This document shows, in pieces, positions 47,374-55,976 of a DNA stretch of 64,000 nucleotides. The stretch is taken from NCBI GenBank assembly GCA_022041995.1, contig CP074384.1:1-64000 (forward strand), written 5' to 3'. This DNA comes from Cupriavidus necator. Its GTDB lineage: Bacteria > Pseudomonadota > Gammaproteobacteria > Burkholderiales > Burkholderiaceae. Positions within the stretch are counted from its first letter, which is position 1. Each line of letters starts with the position of its first letter. The notes beneath the pieces were generated by a model that saw only the letters and a program-made list of their open reading frames with translations, had not been told where the DNA came from and searched no databases. Position numbers and translations under genes: made by a program.

Positions 47374-49294
47374 CCCTGTCGGTAGACGACTCCGGGCACA
47401 CACTCGGCTTGGTGGCGGAGGCGATGCAGCCCATCGCACCGGAGCGGATCTGCGGCTACATGCAGTGTGCCCTCGAGTGCCTGGTGGAGGCGCTCGAGCG
47501 TGCCCCGGACATGCCCGTGCGGGAGTTGGACATCCTGCCGACCGACGAGCGGTCGTACCTGCTGGAGGAGTTGAACCGGACGCAGGCGGCGTATCCGTCG
47601 CCGCAGTGCATCCACACGTTGTTCGAGGCGCAGGTGCGCCGGGCACCGGATGCGGTGGCGGTGATCCACGAGGGCGCGTCTCTGAGCTATGGGGAGCTCA
47701 ACGCAAGCGCGAACCGTCTGGCGCATCACCTGATCGGGCTGGGAGTGGGGCCGGACCAGCCGGTGGCGATCTGCCTGGAGCGCAGTCCCGCGATGGTGGT
47801 GGGGCTGCTGGCGATCCTCAAGGCCGGTGGTGCCTATGTGCCGCTGGACCCGGCGTATCCGTCGCAGCGCCTGCGGCAGGTGCTGGCCGATGCGGCGCCC
47901 AGGCTGCTGCTCGCCGATGCGGCGGGGTGCGCCGCGCTGGGACCTGAGGGGCTGGCCGGCGTGACGGTGGTGGAGCTCGATGCGCAGGCCCCGGCCTGGG
48001 CGGCGCAGCCGGCCACGGACCCGGACCCGCAGGCCCTGGGCCTGCACGCGCACCACCTGGCCTACATCATCTACACCTCCGGCTCCACCGGCATGCCCAA
48101 GGGCGTCATGATCGAGCACCGGGGGATGGTCAACTATCTGACGTGGGCTTGTGAAGCTTACGCGCCCACAGCCGCCTCCGTGGTCTCCTCCCCTCTGGTC
48201 TTCGATGCAACAGTCAACAGCCTGTTTGCACCGCTGCTCTGTGGTGGCCACGCCCTGCTTGTAAAGGCAGGCGATGAAGTCGCTGGACTCAGAGCTACGG
48301 TGGGCTCGTCGTGTGGGCTGGTCAACATTACCCCGAGTCATCTGGAGGCATTGGGCCAACAGGTCCTGGCGGATTCGATTGCCAGCCAGGTGGGCGCCTT
48401 CGTCATCGGCGGTGAGGCACTGTCGTATCCAACCGTCGAGTTGTGGCGCAAGATTCAGCCCACGGCCAGGATGGTCAATGAGTATGGCCCCACCGAAACG
48501 GTGGTGGGCTGTGCTGTCTACGACGTTCCGTCAGGCCCCGCCGTCTCGCCGAACGTTCCGATCGGCCGCCCGATCGCCAACACGAGGCTGTACGTGCTGG
48601 ATGAGCACGGTGCACCGGTGCCCTTCGGGGCGGTCGGGGAGCTGTACATCGGGGGCGCGGGGTTGCACGCGGCTACCTGAAGCGGCCGGAGCTGACGGCG
48701 CAGCGCTTCCTGGCCGATCCGTTCAGCAGCAAGGCCAGGGCACGGATGTACCGCAGCGGCGACCTGGTGCGCTACCTGCCGGACGGCAACCTGGAGTACC
48801 TGGGGCGCAGCGACGACCAGATCAAGATCCGCGGCTTCCGGATCGAGCCGGGCGAGATCGCGGCGCGGCTGAACGAGCACGCCTGGGTACGCGATGCGGT
48901 GGTGGTGGCGCGCGAGGATCGGGCCGGCGAGCCGCGCCTGGTGGCCTACGTGGTGGGCGTGCCGGGGGAGGCGGCGAGCGAACCTGGGGAGCTTGCGGCC
49001 ACGTTGCGTGCGCACCTGAGCGCGCGGCTGCCCGAGTACATGGTGCCGTCGGCGTTCGTGTGTCTGGAGGTGCTGCCGCTGACGCCCAACGGTAAGCTCG
49101 ATCGCAAGGCGCTGCCGGTGCCGGAGGACGACGCCTATGCGCGGCGTACCTATGAGGCTCCGCGGGGCGAGATCGAGACGGTGCTGGCCGGGCTGTGGGC
49201 GGAGCTGCTGGGGCTGGAGCGCGTTGGCCGCCGCGATCACTTCTTTGAGCTCGGTGGGCACTCGCTGCTGGCCGTGCAGTTGATGGAGCGCCTG
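46021..49294 (+). repeat. Tandem NRPS module repeat, unit 1 (module 2)
   Basis: A 3,274-bp unit (T1 end, C/E, A, T) followed head to tail by an almost identical unit at 49295-52569. The one-base length difference is the missing G at about 48660. A handful of substitutions distinguish the two. Confidence 0.88.
47331..48680 (+). CDS. NRPS gene 1, segment 3: end of C/E2 and most of A2
   Basis: Resumes with MQWLEGEERTNYPLTLSVDD, the end of the dual C/E domain, then A2 (about 47550-49150) through YTSGSTGMPKGV and the pocket region. Pocket residues read D-A-N-N-V-G-E-V-G, for which I have no confident substrate. The frame ends at 48680 because the run before TTGCACGC has four G, where the other modules have five (GGAGVARGYLKRPE). 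The A domain's C-terminal subdomain continues in the next frame. Confidence 0.86.
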   Translation: MQWLEGEERTNYPLTLSVDDSGHTLGLVAEAMQPIAPERICGYMQCALECLVEALERAPDMPVRELDILPTDERSYLLEELNRTQAAYPSPQCIHTLFEAQVRRAPDAVAVIHEGASLSYGELNASANRLAHHLIGLGVGPDQPVAICLERSPAMVVGLLAILKAGGAYVPLDPAYPSQRLRQVLADAAPRLLLADAAGCAALGPEGLAGVTVVELDAQAPAWAAQPATDPDPQALGLHAHHLAYIIYTSGSTGMPKGVMIEHRGMVNYLTWACEAYAPTAASVVSSPLVFDATVNSLFAPLLCGGHALLVKAGDEVAGLRATVGSSCGLVNITPSHLEALGQQVLADSIASQVGAFVIGGEALSYPTVELWRKIQPTARMVNEYGPTETVVGCAVYDVPSGPAVSPNVPIGRPIANTRLYVLDEHGAPVPFGAVGELYIGGAGLHAAT

Positions 49295-50647
49295 CGGCGG
49301 CTCTCGCTCGGGATCGAGGTGCGGGCGGTGTTTGCCACACCGGTGCTGGCAGACCTTGCCGCGTGCCTGGGCAACCACCAGGACGTGCGGGTTCCGGCCA
49401 ACCTGATCACGCAGCAGAGCCAGGCGATCACACCGCAGATGCTGCCGCTCATTGCACTGACGCAGCCGGAGATCGATCGGATCGTGGCTACGGTGCCCGG
49501 TGGGGTGGGCAACATCCAGGATATTTACGCGCTGTCCCCGCTGCAGGACGGCATCCTGTTCCACCATCTGCTGGCCAGCCAGGGCGATCCGTACCTGCTG
49601 CTCTCGCAGATGGTGTTTGCCGACCGAGGTGTGCTGGAGCGCTATCTTGCTGCGCTTCAGCACGTGGTGGATCGGCACGACATGCTGCGCACGGCGTTCG
49701 TCTGGGCGGGGCTGTCCAGCCCCGCCCAGGTGGTCTGGCGTCGGGCGCCCCTGGACGTGACCGAGGTTGCGTTGGAGGATGGGGATGACCCCGGCCATGA
49801 GCAGCTCAAGCGCCGGTTCGATCCGCGCAGGCATCGCATCGATCTGAGCCAGGCGCCACTGATACGGTTGGTGACGGCACGCGAGCCTGGCAGCGAACGC
49901 TGGCTGCTGCTGAGCTTGCAGCACCATCTGATCAGGGACCAAACGACGTCGGAGGTGATGCATGCCGAGGTGCGGGCCGTGCTGGGTGGGCGTGCCCACG
50001 AACTGGGGACCCCTCAGCCGTTCCGCAATCTGATCGCGCAGGTGCGCTTGGGGGCTGGCCCCCAAGCGCATGAGCCGTTCTTCCGGGCCATGCTGGCCGA
50101 CATTGATGAGCCCACCACGCCGTTTGGGCTGAGCGAGGTGCGCGGTGACGGCAGCCTGGCCCAGGAAGCCCAGCGGGTTCTGCCGCAGGCGTTGCACGAC
50201 CGGCTGCGCAGCCACGCAAGACGGCTGGGGGTAAGCGTGGCCAGTCTGTGCCATCTGGCCTGGGGACAGGTGGTGGCGCGCAGCAGCGGCCGCGAGCAGG
50301 TGGTGTTCGGCACGGTGCTGTTTGGCCGCATGCATGGCGGCGCGGGCGCCGACCGTGCCATGGGCCTGTTCATGAACACCCTGCCCGTGCGGCTGGACCT
50401 GGATGGGACCGGGGTCGAGGACAGTGTGCGGGCCACGCATGCCCGGCTGGCGGAGCTGCTGGCGCACGAACATGCGTCCCTGGCGCTGGCACAGCGCTGC
50501 AGTGGTGTGGTCGCGCCGGCGCCACTGTTCAGCGCGCTGTTGAACTACCGGCACAACACCTCAATGGCGGCAAGCGAGGCTGGGGGGAGGATGCGCTGTC
50601 TGGCGTGCAGTGGTTGGAGGGGGAGGGGCGCACCAACTATCCGCTGA
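48746..50647 (+). CDS. NRPS gene 1, segment 4: A2 C-terminus, T2, dual C/E of module 3
   Basis: Genuine coding starts at about 48663 upstream of the first ATG (MYRSGDLVRYLPDGNLEYLG). Includes the A2 core motifs RSDDQIKIRGFRIEP and NGKLDRKAL, T2 (FFELGGHSLLAVQ) near 49245, and C/E3 with HHLLASQGD. The downstream His motif reads HHLIRDQTT where modules 2 and 4 have HHLIGDHTT; both His and the Asp are kept. The frame is lost at a G6 run near 50582-50587, exactly as in module 2. Confidence 0.86.
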   Translation: MYRSGDLVRYLPDGNLEYLGRSDDQIKIRGFRIEPGEIAARLNEHAWVRDAVVVAREDRAGEPRLVAYVVGVPGEAASEPGELAATLRAHLSARLPEYMVPSAFVCLEVLPLTPNGKLDRKALPVPEDDAYARRTYEAPRGEIETVLAGLWAELLGLERVGRRDHFFELGGHSLLAVQLMERLRRLSLGIEVRAVFATPVLADLAACLGNHQDVRVPANLITQQSQAITPQMLPLIALTQPEIDRIVATVPGGVGNIQDIYALSPLQDGILFHHLLASQGDPYLLLSQMVFADRGVLERYLAALQHVVDRHDMLRTAFVWAGLSSPAQVVWRRAPLDVTEVALEDGDDPGHEQLKRRFDPRRHRIDLSQAPLIRLVTAREPGSERWLLLSLQHHLIRDQTTSEVMHAEVRAVLGGRAHELGTPQPFRNLIAQVRLGAGPQAHEPFFRAMLADIDEPTTPFGLSEVRGDGSLAQEAQRVLPQALHDRLRSHARRLGVSVASLCHLAWGQVVARSSGREQVVFGTVLFGRMHGGAGADRAMGLFMNTLPVRLDLDGTGVEDSVRATHARLAELLAHEHASLALAQRCSGVVAPAPLFSALLNYRHNTSMAASEAGGRMRCLACSGWRGRGAPTIR

Positions 50648-52569
50648 CCCTGTCGGTAGACGACTCCGGGCACACACTCGGCTTGGTGGCGGAGGCGATG
50701 CAGCCCATCGCACCGGAGCGGATCTGCGGCTACATGCAGTGTGCCCTCGAGTGCCTGGTGGAGGCGCTCGAGCGTGCCCCGGACATGCCCGTGCGGGAGT
50801 TGGACATCCTGCCGACCGACGAGCGGTCGTACCTGCTGGAGGAGTTGAACCGGACGCAGGCGGCGTATCCGTCGCCGCAGTGCATCCACACGTTGTTCGA
50901 GGCGCAGGTGCGCCGGGCACCGGATGCGGTGGCGGTGATCCACGAGGGCGCGTCTCTGAGCTATGGGGAGCTCAACGCAAGCGCGAACCGTCTGGCGCAT
51001 CACCTGATCGGGCTGGGAGTGGGGCCGGACCAGCCGGTGGCGATCTGCCTGGAGCGCAGTCCCGCGATGGTGGTGGGACTGCTGGCGATCCTCAAGGCCG
51101 GTGGTGCCTACGTGCCGCTGGACCCGGCGTATCCGTCGCAGCGCCTGCGGCAGGTGCTGGCCGATGCGGTGCCCAGGCTGCTGCTCGCCGATGCGGCGGG
51201 GTGCGCCGCGCTGGGACCTGAGGGGCTGGCCGGCGTGACGGTGGTGGAGCTCGATGCGCAGGCCCCGGCCTGGGCGGCGCAGTCGGCCACGGACCCGGAC
51301 CCGCAGGCCCTGGGCCTGCACGCGCACCACCTGGCCTACATCATCTACACCTCCGGCTCCACCGGCATGCCCAAGGGCGTCATGATCGAGCACCGGGGGA
51401 TGGTCAACTATCTGACGTGGGCTTGTGAAGCTTACGCGCCCACAGCCGCCTCCGTGGTCTCCTCCCCTCTGGTCTTCGATGCAACAGTCAACAGCCTGTT
51501 TGCACCGCTGCTCTGTGGTGGCCACGCCCTGCTTGTAAAGGCAGGCGATGAAGTCGCTGGACTCAGAGCTACGGTGGGCTCGTCGTGTGGGCTGGTCAAC
51601 ATTACCCCGAGTCATCTGGAGGCATTGGGCCAACAGGTCCTGGCGGATTCGATTGCCAGCCAGGTGGGCGCCTTCGTCATCGGCGGTGAGGCACTGTCGT
51701 ATCCAACCGTCGAGTTGTGGCGCAAGATTCAGCCCACGGCCAGGATGGTCAATGAGTATGGCCCCACCGAAACGGTGGTGGGCTGTGCTGTCTACGACGT
51801 TCCGTCAGGCCCCGCCGTCTCGCCGAACGTTCCGATCGGCCGCCCGATCGCCAACACGAGGCTGTACGTGCTGGATGAGCACGGTGCACCGGTGCCCTTC
51901 GGGGCGGTCGGGGAGCTGTACATCGGGGGCGCGGGGGTTGCACGCGGCTACCTGAAGCGGCCGGAGCTGACGGCGCAGCGCTTCCTGGCCGATCCGTTCA
52001 GCAGCAAGGCCAGGGCACGGATGTACCGCAGCGGCGACCTGGTGCGCTACCTGCCGGACGGCAACCTGGAGTACCTGGGGCGCAGCGACGACCAGATCAA
52101 GATCCGCGGCTTCCGGATCGAGCCGGGCGAGATCGCGGCGCGGCTGAACGAGCACGCCTGGGTACGCGATGCGGTGGTGGTGGCGCGCGAGGATCGGGCC
52201 GGCGAGCCGCGCCTGGTGGCCTACGTGGTGGGCGTGCCGGGGGAGGCGGCGAGCGAACCTGGGGAGCTTGCGGCCACGTTGCGTGCGCACCTGAGCGCGC
52301 GGCTGCCCGAGTACATGGTGCCGTCGGCGTTCGTGTGTCTGGAGGTGCTGCCGCTGACGCCCAACGGTAAGCTCGATCGCAAGGCGCTGCCGGTGCCGGA
52401 GGACGACGCCTATGCGCGGCGTACCTATGAGGCTCCGCGGGGCGAGATCGAGACGGTGCTGGCCGGGCTGTGGGCGGAGCTGCTGGGGCTGGAGCGCGTT
52501 GGCCGCCGCGATCACTTCTTTGAGCTCGGTGGGCACTCGCTGCTGGCCGTGCAGTTGATGGAGCGCCTG
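49295..52569 (+). repeat. Tandem NRPS module repeat, unit 2 (module 3)
   Basis: A 3,275-bp unit matching 46021-49294, including the A-domain pocket cassette. Recent duplication or gene conversion is implied. The next unit keeps C/E but changes the A pocket. Confidence 0.88.
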
Positions 52570-53406
52570 CGGCGGCTCTCGCTCGGGATCGAGGTGCGGG
52601 CGGTGTTTGCCACACCGGTGCTGGCAGACCTTGCCGCGTGCCTGGGCAACCACCAGGACGTGCGGGTTCCGGCCAACCTGATCACGCAGCAGAGCCAGGC
52701 GATCACACCGCAGATGCTGCCGCTCATTGCACTGACGCAGCCGGAGATCGATCGGATCGTGGCTACGGTGCCCGGTGGGGTGGGCAACATCCAGGATATT
52801 TACGCGCTGTCCCCGCTGCAGGACGGCATCCTGTTCCACCATCTGCTGGCCAGCCAGGGCGATCCGTACCTGCTGCTCTCGCAGATGGTGTTTGCCGACC
52901 GAGGTGTGCTGGAGCGCTATCTTGCTGCGCTTCAGCACGTGGTGGATCGGCACGACATGCTGCGCACGGCGTTCGTCTGGGCGGGGCTGTCCAGCCCCGC
53001 CCAGGTGGTCTGGCGTCGGGCGCCCCTGGACGTGACCGAGGTTGCGTTGGAGGATGGGGATGACCCCGGCCATGAGCAGCTCAAGCGCCGGTTCGATCCG
53101 CGCAGGCATCGCATCGATCTGAGCCAGGCGCCACTGATACGGTTGGTGACGGCACGCGAGCCTGGCAGCGAACGCTGGCTGCTGCTGAGCTTGCAGCACC
53201 ATCTGATCGGGGACCACACGACGTCGGAGGTGATGCATGCCGAGGTGCGGGCCGTGCTGGGTGGGCGTGCCCACGAACTGGGGACCCCTCAGCCGTTCCG
53301 CAATCTGATCGCGCAGGTGCGCTTGGGGGCTGGCCCCAAGCGCATGAGCCGTTCTTCCGGGCCATGCTGGCCGACATTGATGAGCCCACCACGCCGTTTG
53401 GGCTGA
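50605..53406 (+). CDS. NRPS gene 1, segment 5: end of C/E3, A3, T3, most of dual C/E of module 4
   Basis: Resumes with GTG 50605 (QWLEGEGRTNYPLTLSVDD). A3 at about 50830-52430 has the same pocket as A2, so the two modules should add the same residue. T3 near 52520, then C/E4 with HHLLASQGD and HHLIGDHTT. The last residues are out of frame: the run in GCTGGCCCCAAGCG near 53333-53336 has four C where modules 2 and 3 have five. Confidence 0.87.
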   Translation: MQWLEGEGRTNYPLTLSVDDSGHTLGLVAEAMQPIAPERICGYMQCALECLVEALERAPDMPVRELDILPTDERSYLLEELNRTQAAYPSPQCIHTLFEAQVRRAPDAVAVIHEGASLSYGELNASANRLAHHLIGLGVGPDQPVAICLERSPAMVVGLLAILKAGGAYVPLDPAYPSQRLRQVLADAVPRLLLADAAGCAALGPEGLAGVTVVELDAQAPAWAAQSATDPDPQALGLHAHHLAYIIYTSGSTGMPKGVMIEHRGMVNYLTWACEAYAPTAASVVSSPLVFDATVNSLFAPLLCGGHALLVKAGDEVAGLRATVGSSCGLVNITPSHLEALGQQVLADSIASQVGAFVIGGEALSYPTVELWRKIQPTARMVNEYGPTETVVGCAVYDVPSGPAVSPNVPIGRPIANTRLYVLDEHGAPVPFGAVGELYIGGAGVARGYLKRPELTAQRFLADPFSSKARARMYRSGDLVRYLPDGNLEYLGRSDDQIKIRGFRIEPGEIAARLNEHAWVRDAVVVAREDRAGEPRLVAYVVGVPGEAASEPGELAATLRAHLSARLPEYMVPSAFVCLEVLPLTPNGKLDRKALPVPEDDAYARRTYEAPRGEIETVLAGLWAELLGLERVGRRDHFFELGGHSLLAVQLMERLRRLSLGIEVRAVFATPVLADLAACLGNHQDVRVPANLITQQSQAITPQMLPLIALTQPEIDRIVATVPGGVGNIQDIYALSPLQDGILFHHLLASQGDPYLLLSQMVFADRGVLERYLAALQHVVDRHDMLRTAFVWAGLSSPAQVVWRRAPLDVTEVALEDGDDPGHEQLKRRFDPRRHRIDLSQAPLIRLVTAREPGSERWLLLSLQHHLIGDHTTSEVMHAEVRAVLGGRAHELGTPQPFRNLIAQVRLGAGPKRMSRSSGPCWPTLMSPPRRLG

Positions 53407-55976
53407 GCGAGGTGCGCGGTGACGGCAGCCTGGCCCAGGAAGCCCAGCGGGTTCTGCCGCAGGCGTTGCACGACCGGCTGCGCAGCCACGCAAGACGGCT
53501 GGGGGTAAGCGTGGCCAGTCTGTGCCATCTGGCCTGGGGGCAGGTGGTGGCGCGCAGCAGCGGCCGCGAGCAGGTGGTGTTCGGCACGGTGCTGTTTGGC
53601 CGCATGCATGGCGGCGCGGGCGCCGACCGTGCCATGGGCCTGTTCATGAACACCCTGCCCGTGCGGCTGGACTTGGATGGGACCGGGGTCGAGGACAGTG
53701 TGCGGGCCACGCATGCCCGGCTGGCGGAGCTGCTGGCGCACGAACATGCGTCCCTGGCGCTGGCACAGCGCTGCAGTGGTGTGGTCGCGCCGGCGCCACT
53801 GTTCAGCGCGCTGTTGAACTACCGGCACAACACCTCAATGGCGGCAAGCGAGGCTGGGGGGGAGGATGCGCTGTCTGGCGTGCAGTGGTTGGAGGGGGAG
53901 GAGCGCACCAACTATCCGCTGACCCTGTCGGTAGACGACTCCGGGCACACACTCGGCTTGGTGGCGGAGGCGATGCAGCCCATCGCACCGGAGCGGATCT
54001 GCGGCTACATGCAGTGTGCCCTCGAGTGCCTGGTGGAGGCGCTCGAGCGTGCCCCGGACATGCCCGTGCGGGAGTTGGACATCCTGCCGACCGACGAGCG
54101 GTCGTACCTGCTGGAGGAGTTGAACCGGACGCAGGCGGCGTATCCGTCGCCGCAGTGCATCCACACGTTGTTCGAGGCGCAGGTGCGCCGGGCACCGGAT
54201 GCGGTGGCGGTGATCCACGAGGGCGCGTCTCTGAGCTATGGGGAGCTCAACGCAAGCGCGAACCGTCTGGCGCATCACCTGATCGGGCTGGGAGTGGGGC
54301 CGGACCAGCCGGTGGCGATCTGCCTGGAGCGCAGTCCCGCGATGGTGGTGGGGCTGCTGGCGATCCTCAAGGCCGGTGGTGCCTACGTGCCGCTGGACCC
54401 GGCGTATCCGTCGCAGCGCCTGCGGCAGGTGCTGGCCGATGCGGCGCCCAGGCTGCTGCTCGCCGATGCGGCGGGGTGCGCCGCGCTGGGACCTGAGGGG
54501 CTGGCCGGCGTGACGGTGGTGGAGCTCGATGCGCAGGCCCCGGCCTGGGCGGCGCAGTCGGCCACGGACCCGGACCCGCAGGCCCTGGGCCTGCACGCGC
54601 ACCACCTGGCCTACATCATCTACACCTCCGGCTCCACCGGCATGCCCAAGGGCGTCATGGTCGAGCATGCGAACACTGTGAATCTGCTGCACTGGAGCGG
54701 CAGTGTTCTGACGGAATCCGAGATCAACCGCGTGTTGTTCTCCACATCGATCAGTTTCGATCTATCGGTCTACGAGTGCTTCGTTCCGCTGTCGCAAGGG
54801 GGCACGCTGCACCTCGTTGAGAACGCGTTGGCGTTGTCGCGAACGTCCCTGGATGTCTCCTTAATCAACACGGTGCCCTCGGCGATCACCACTTTGCTCA
54901 ATGAGAGGGCCATACCAGCCTCAGCAAGCGTGATCAATTTGGCCGGTGAGCCGCTGCCATTCGTCTTGATCGAGAGGATCTTACAAAACACTCACGTAGA
55001 GAAGATCTGCAATCTGTATGCACCTACGGAAACAACGACGTACTCGACCTGGGCGAGCATCCCGAGGGGAAGCGCCGTCATTGAGACGATCGGTCGCCCG
55101 ATCGCCAACACGAGGCTGTACGTGCTGGATGAGCACGGTGCACCGGTGCCCTTCGGGGCGGTCGGGGAGCTGTACATCGGGGGCGCGGGGGTTGCACGCG
55201 GCTACCTGAAGCGGCCGGAGCTGACGGCGCAGCGCTTCCTGGCCGATCCGTTCAGCAGCAAGGCCAGGGCACGGATGTACCGCAGCGGCGACCTGGTGCG
55301 CTACCTGCCGGACGGCAACCTGGAGTACCTGGGGCGCAGCGACGACCAGATCAAGATCCGCGGCTTCCGGATCGAGCCGGGCGAGATCGCGGCGCGGCTG
55401 AACGAGCACGCCTGGGTACGCGATGCGGTGGTGGTGGCGCGCGAGGATCGGGCCGGCGAGCCGCGCCTGGTGGCCTACGTGGTGGGCGTGCCGGGGGAGG
55501 CGGCGAGCGAACCTGGGGAGCTTGCGGCCACGTTGCGTGCGCACCTGAGCGCGCGGCTGCCCGAGTACATGGTGCCGTCGGCGTTCGTGTGTCTGGAGGT
55601 GCTGCCGCTGACGCCCAACGGTAAGCTCGATCGCAAGGCGCTGCCGGTGCCGGAGGACGACGCCTATGCGCGGCGTACCTATGAGGCTCCGCGGGGCGAG
55701 ATCGAGACGGTGCTGGCCGGGCTGTGGGCGGAGCTGCTGGGGCTGGAGCGCGTTGGCCGCCGCGATCACTTCTTTGAGCTCGGTGGGCACTCGCTGCTGG
55801 CCGTGCGACTGATGAGCCGGCTATCGCAGGCACTCGGTGTTGAACTGCCTTTGCGGACACTGTTCGCCCAACCAAGATTGGCTGCGCTTGCTCGCGAAAC
55901 ATCCATTACGTTGATCAAACAAGAATTTGATCGTGATGAGCTTCAAAAACTGCTCTCCCTTGGGAACTCGAAATGA
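53364..55976 (+). CDS. NRPS gene 1, segment 6: end of C/E4, A4, T4, C-terminal docking region
   Basis: Coding from about 53337. This copy has the intact G7 run (53855-53861), so C/E4 joins A4 without a break. A4 at about 54100-55700 has pocket residues D-L-Y-N-N-A-L-T-Y, very like the DLFNNALTY code known for alanine in microcystin synthetase. T4 is FFELGGHSLLAVRLMSRL, differing from T1-T3 after the Ser as expected before an LCL-type partner. The tail ITLIKQEFDRDELQKLLSLG looks like a short docking helix. The stop overlaps the next gene's ATG (ATGA). Confidence 0.88.
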   Translation: MLADIDEPTTPFGLSEVRGDGSLAQEAQRVLPQALHDRLRSHARRLGVSVASLCHLAWGQVVARSSGREQVVFGTVLFGRMHGGAGADRAMGLFMNTLPVRLDLDGTGVEDSVRATHARLAELLAHEHASLALAQRCSGVVAPAPLFSALLNYRHNTSMAASEAGGEDALSGVQWLEGEERTNYPLTLSVDDSGHTLGLVAEAMQPIAPERICGYMQCALECLVEALERAPDMPVRELDILPTDERSYLLEELNRTQAAYPSPQCIHTLFEAQVRRAPDAVAVIHEGASLSYGELNASANRLAHHLIGLGVGPDQPVAICLERSPAMVVGLLAILKAGGAYVPLDPAYPSQRLRQVLADAAPRLLLADAAGCAALGPEGLAGVTVVELDAQAPAWAAQSATDPDPQALGLHAHHLAYIIYTSGSTGMPKGVMVEHANTVNLLHWSGSVLTESEINRVLFSTSISFDLSVYECFVPLSQGGTLHLVENALALSRTSLDVSLINTVPSAITTLLNERAIPASASVINLAGEPLPFVLIERILQNTHVEKICNLYAPTETTTYSTWASIPRGSAVIETIGRPIANTRLYVLDEHGAPVPFGAVGELYIGGAGVARGYLKRPELTAQRFLADPFSSKARARMYRSGDLVRYLPDGNLEYLGRSDDQIKIRGFRIEPGEIAARLNEHAWVRDAVVVAREDRAGEPRLVAYVVGVPGEAASEPGELAATLRAHLSARLPEYMVPSAFVCLEVLPLTPNGKLDRKALPVPEDDAYARRTYEAPRGEIETVLAGLWAELLGLERVGRRDHFFELGGHSLLAVRLMSRLSQALGVELPLRTLFAQPRLAALARETSITLIKQEFDRDELQKLLSLGNSK

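Noticed and set aside
45253..53493. Long minus-strand open frames (up to about 680 codons) across the NRPS
   Set aside because: They mirror the GC-rich NRPS coding frame, recur identically in each module, are His/Arg/Gln-rich and have no domain.
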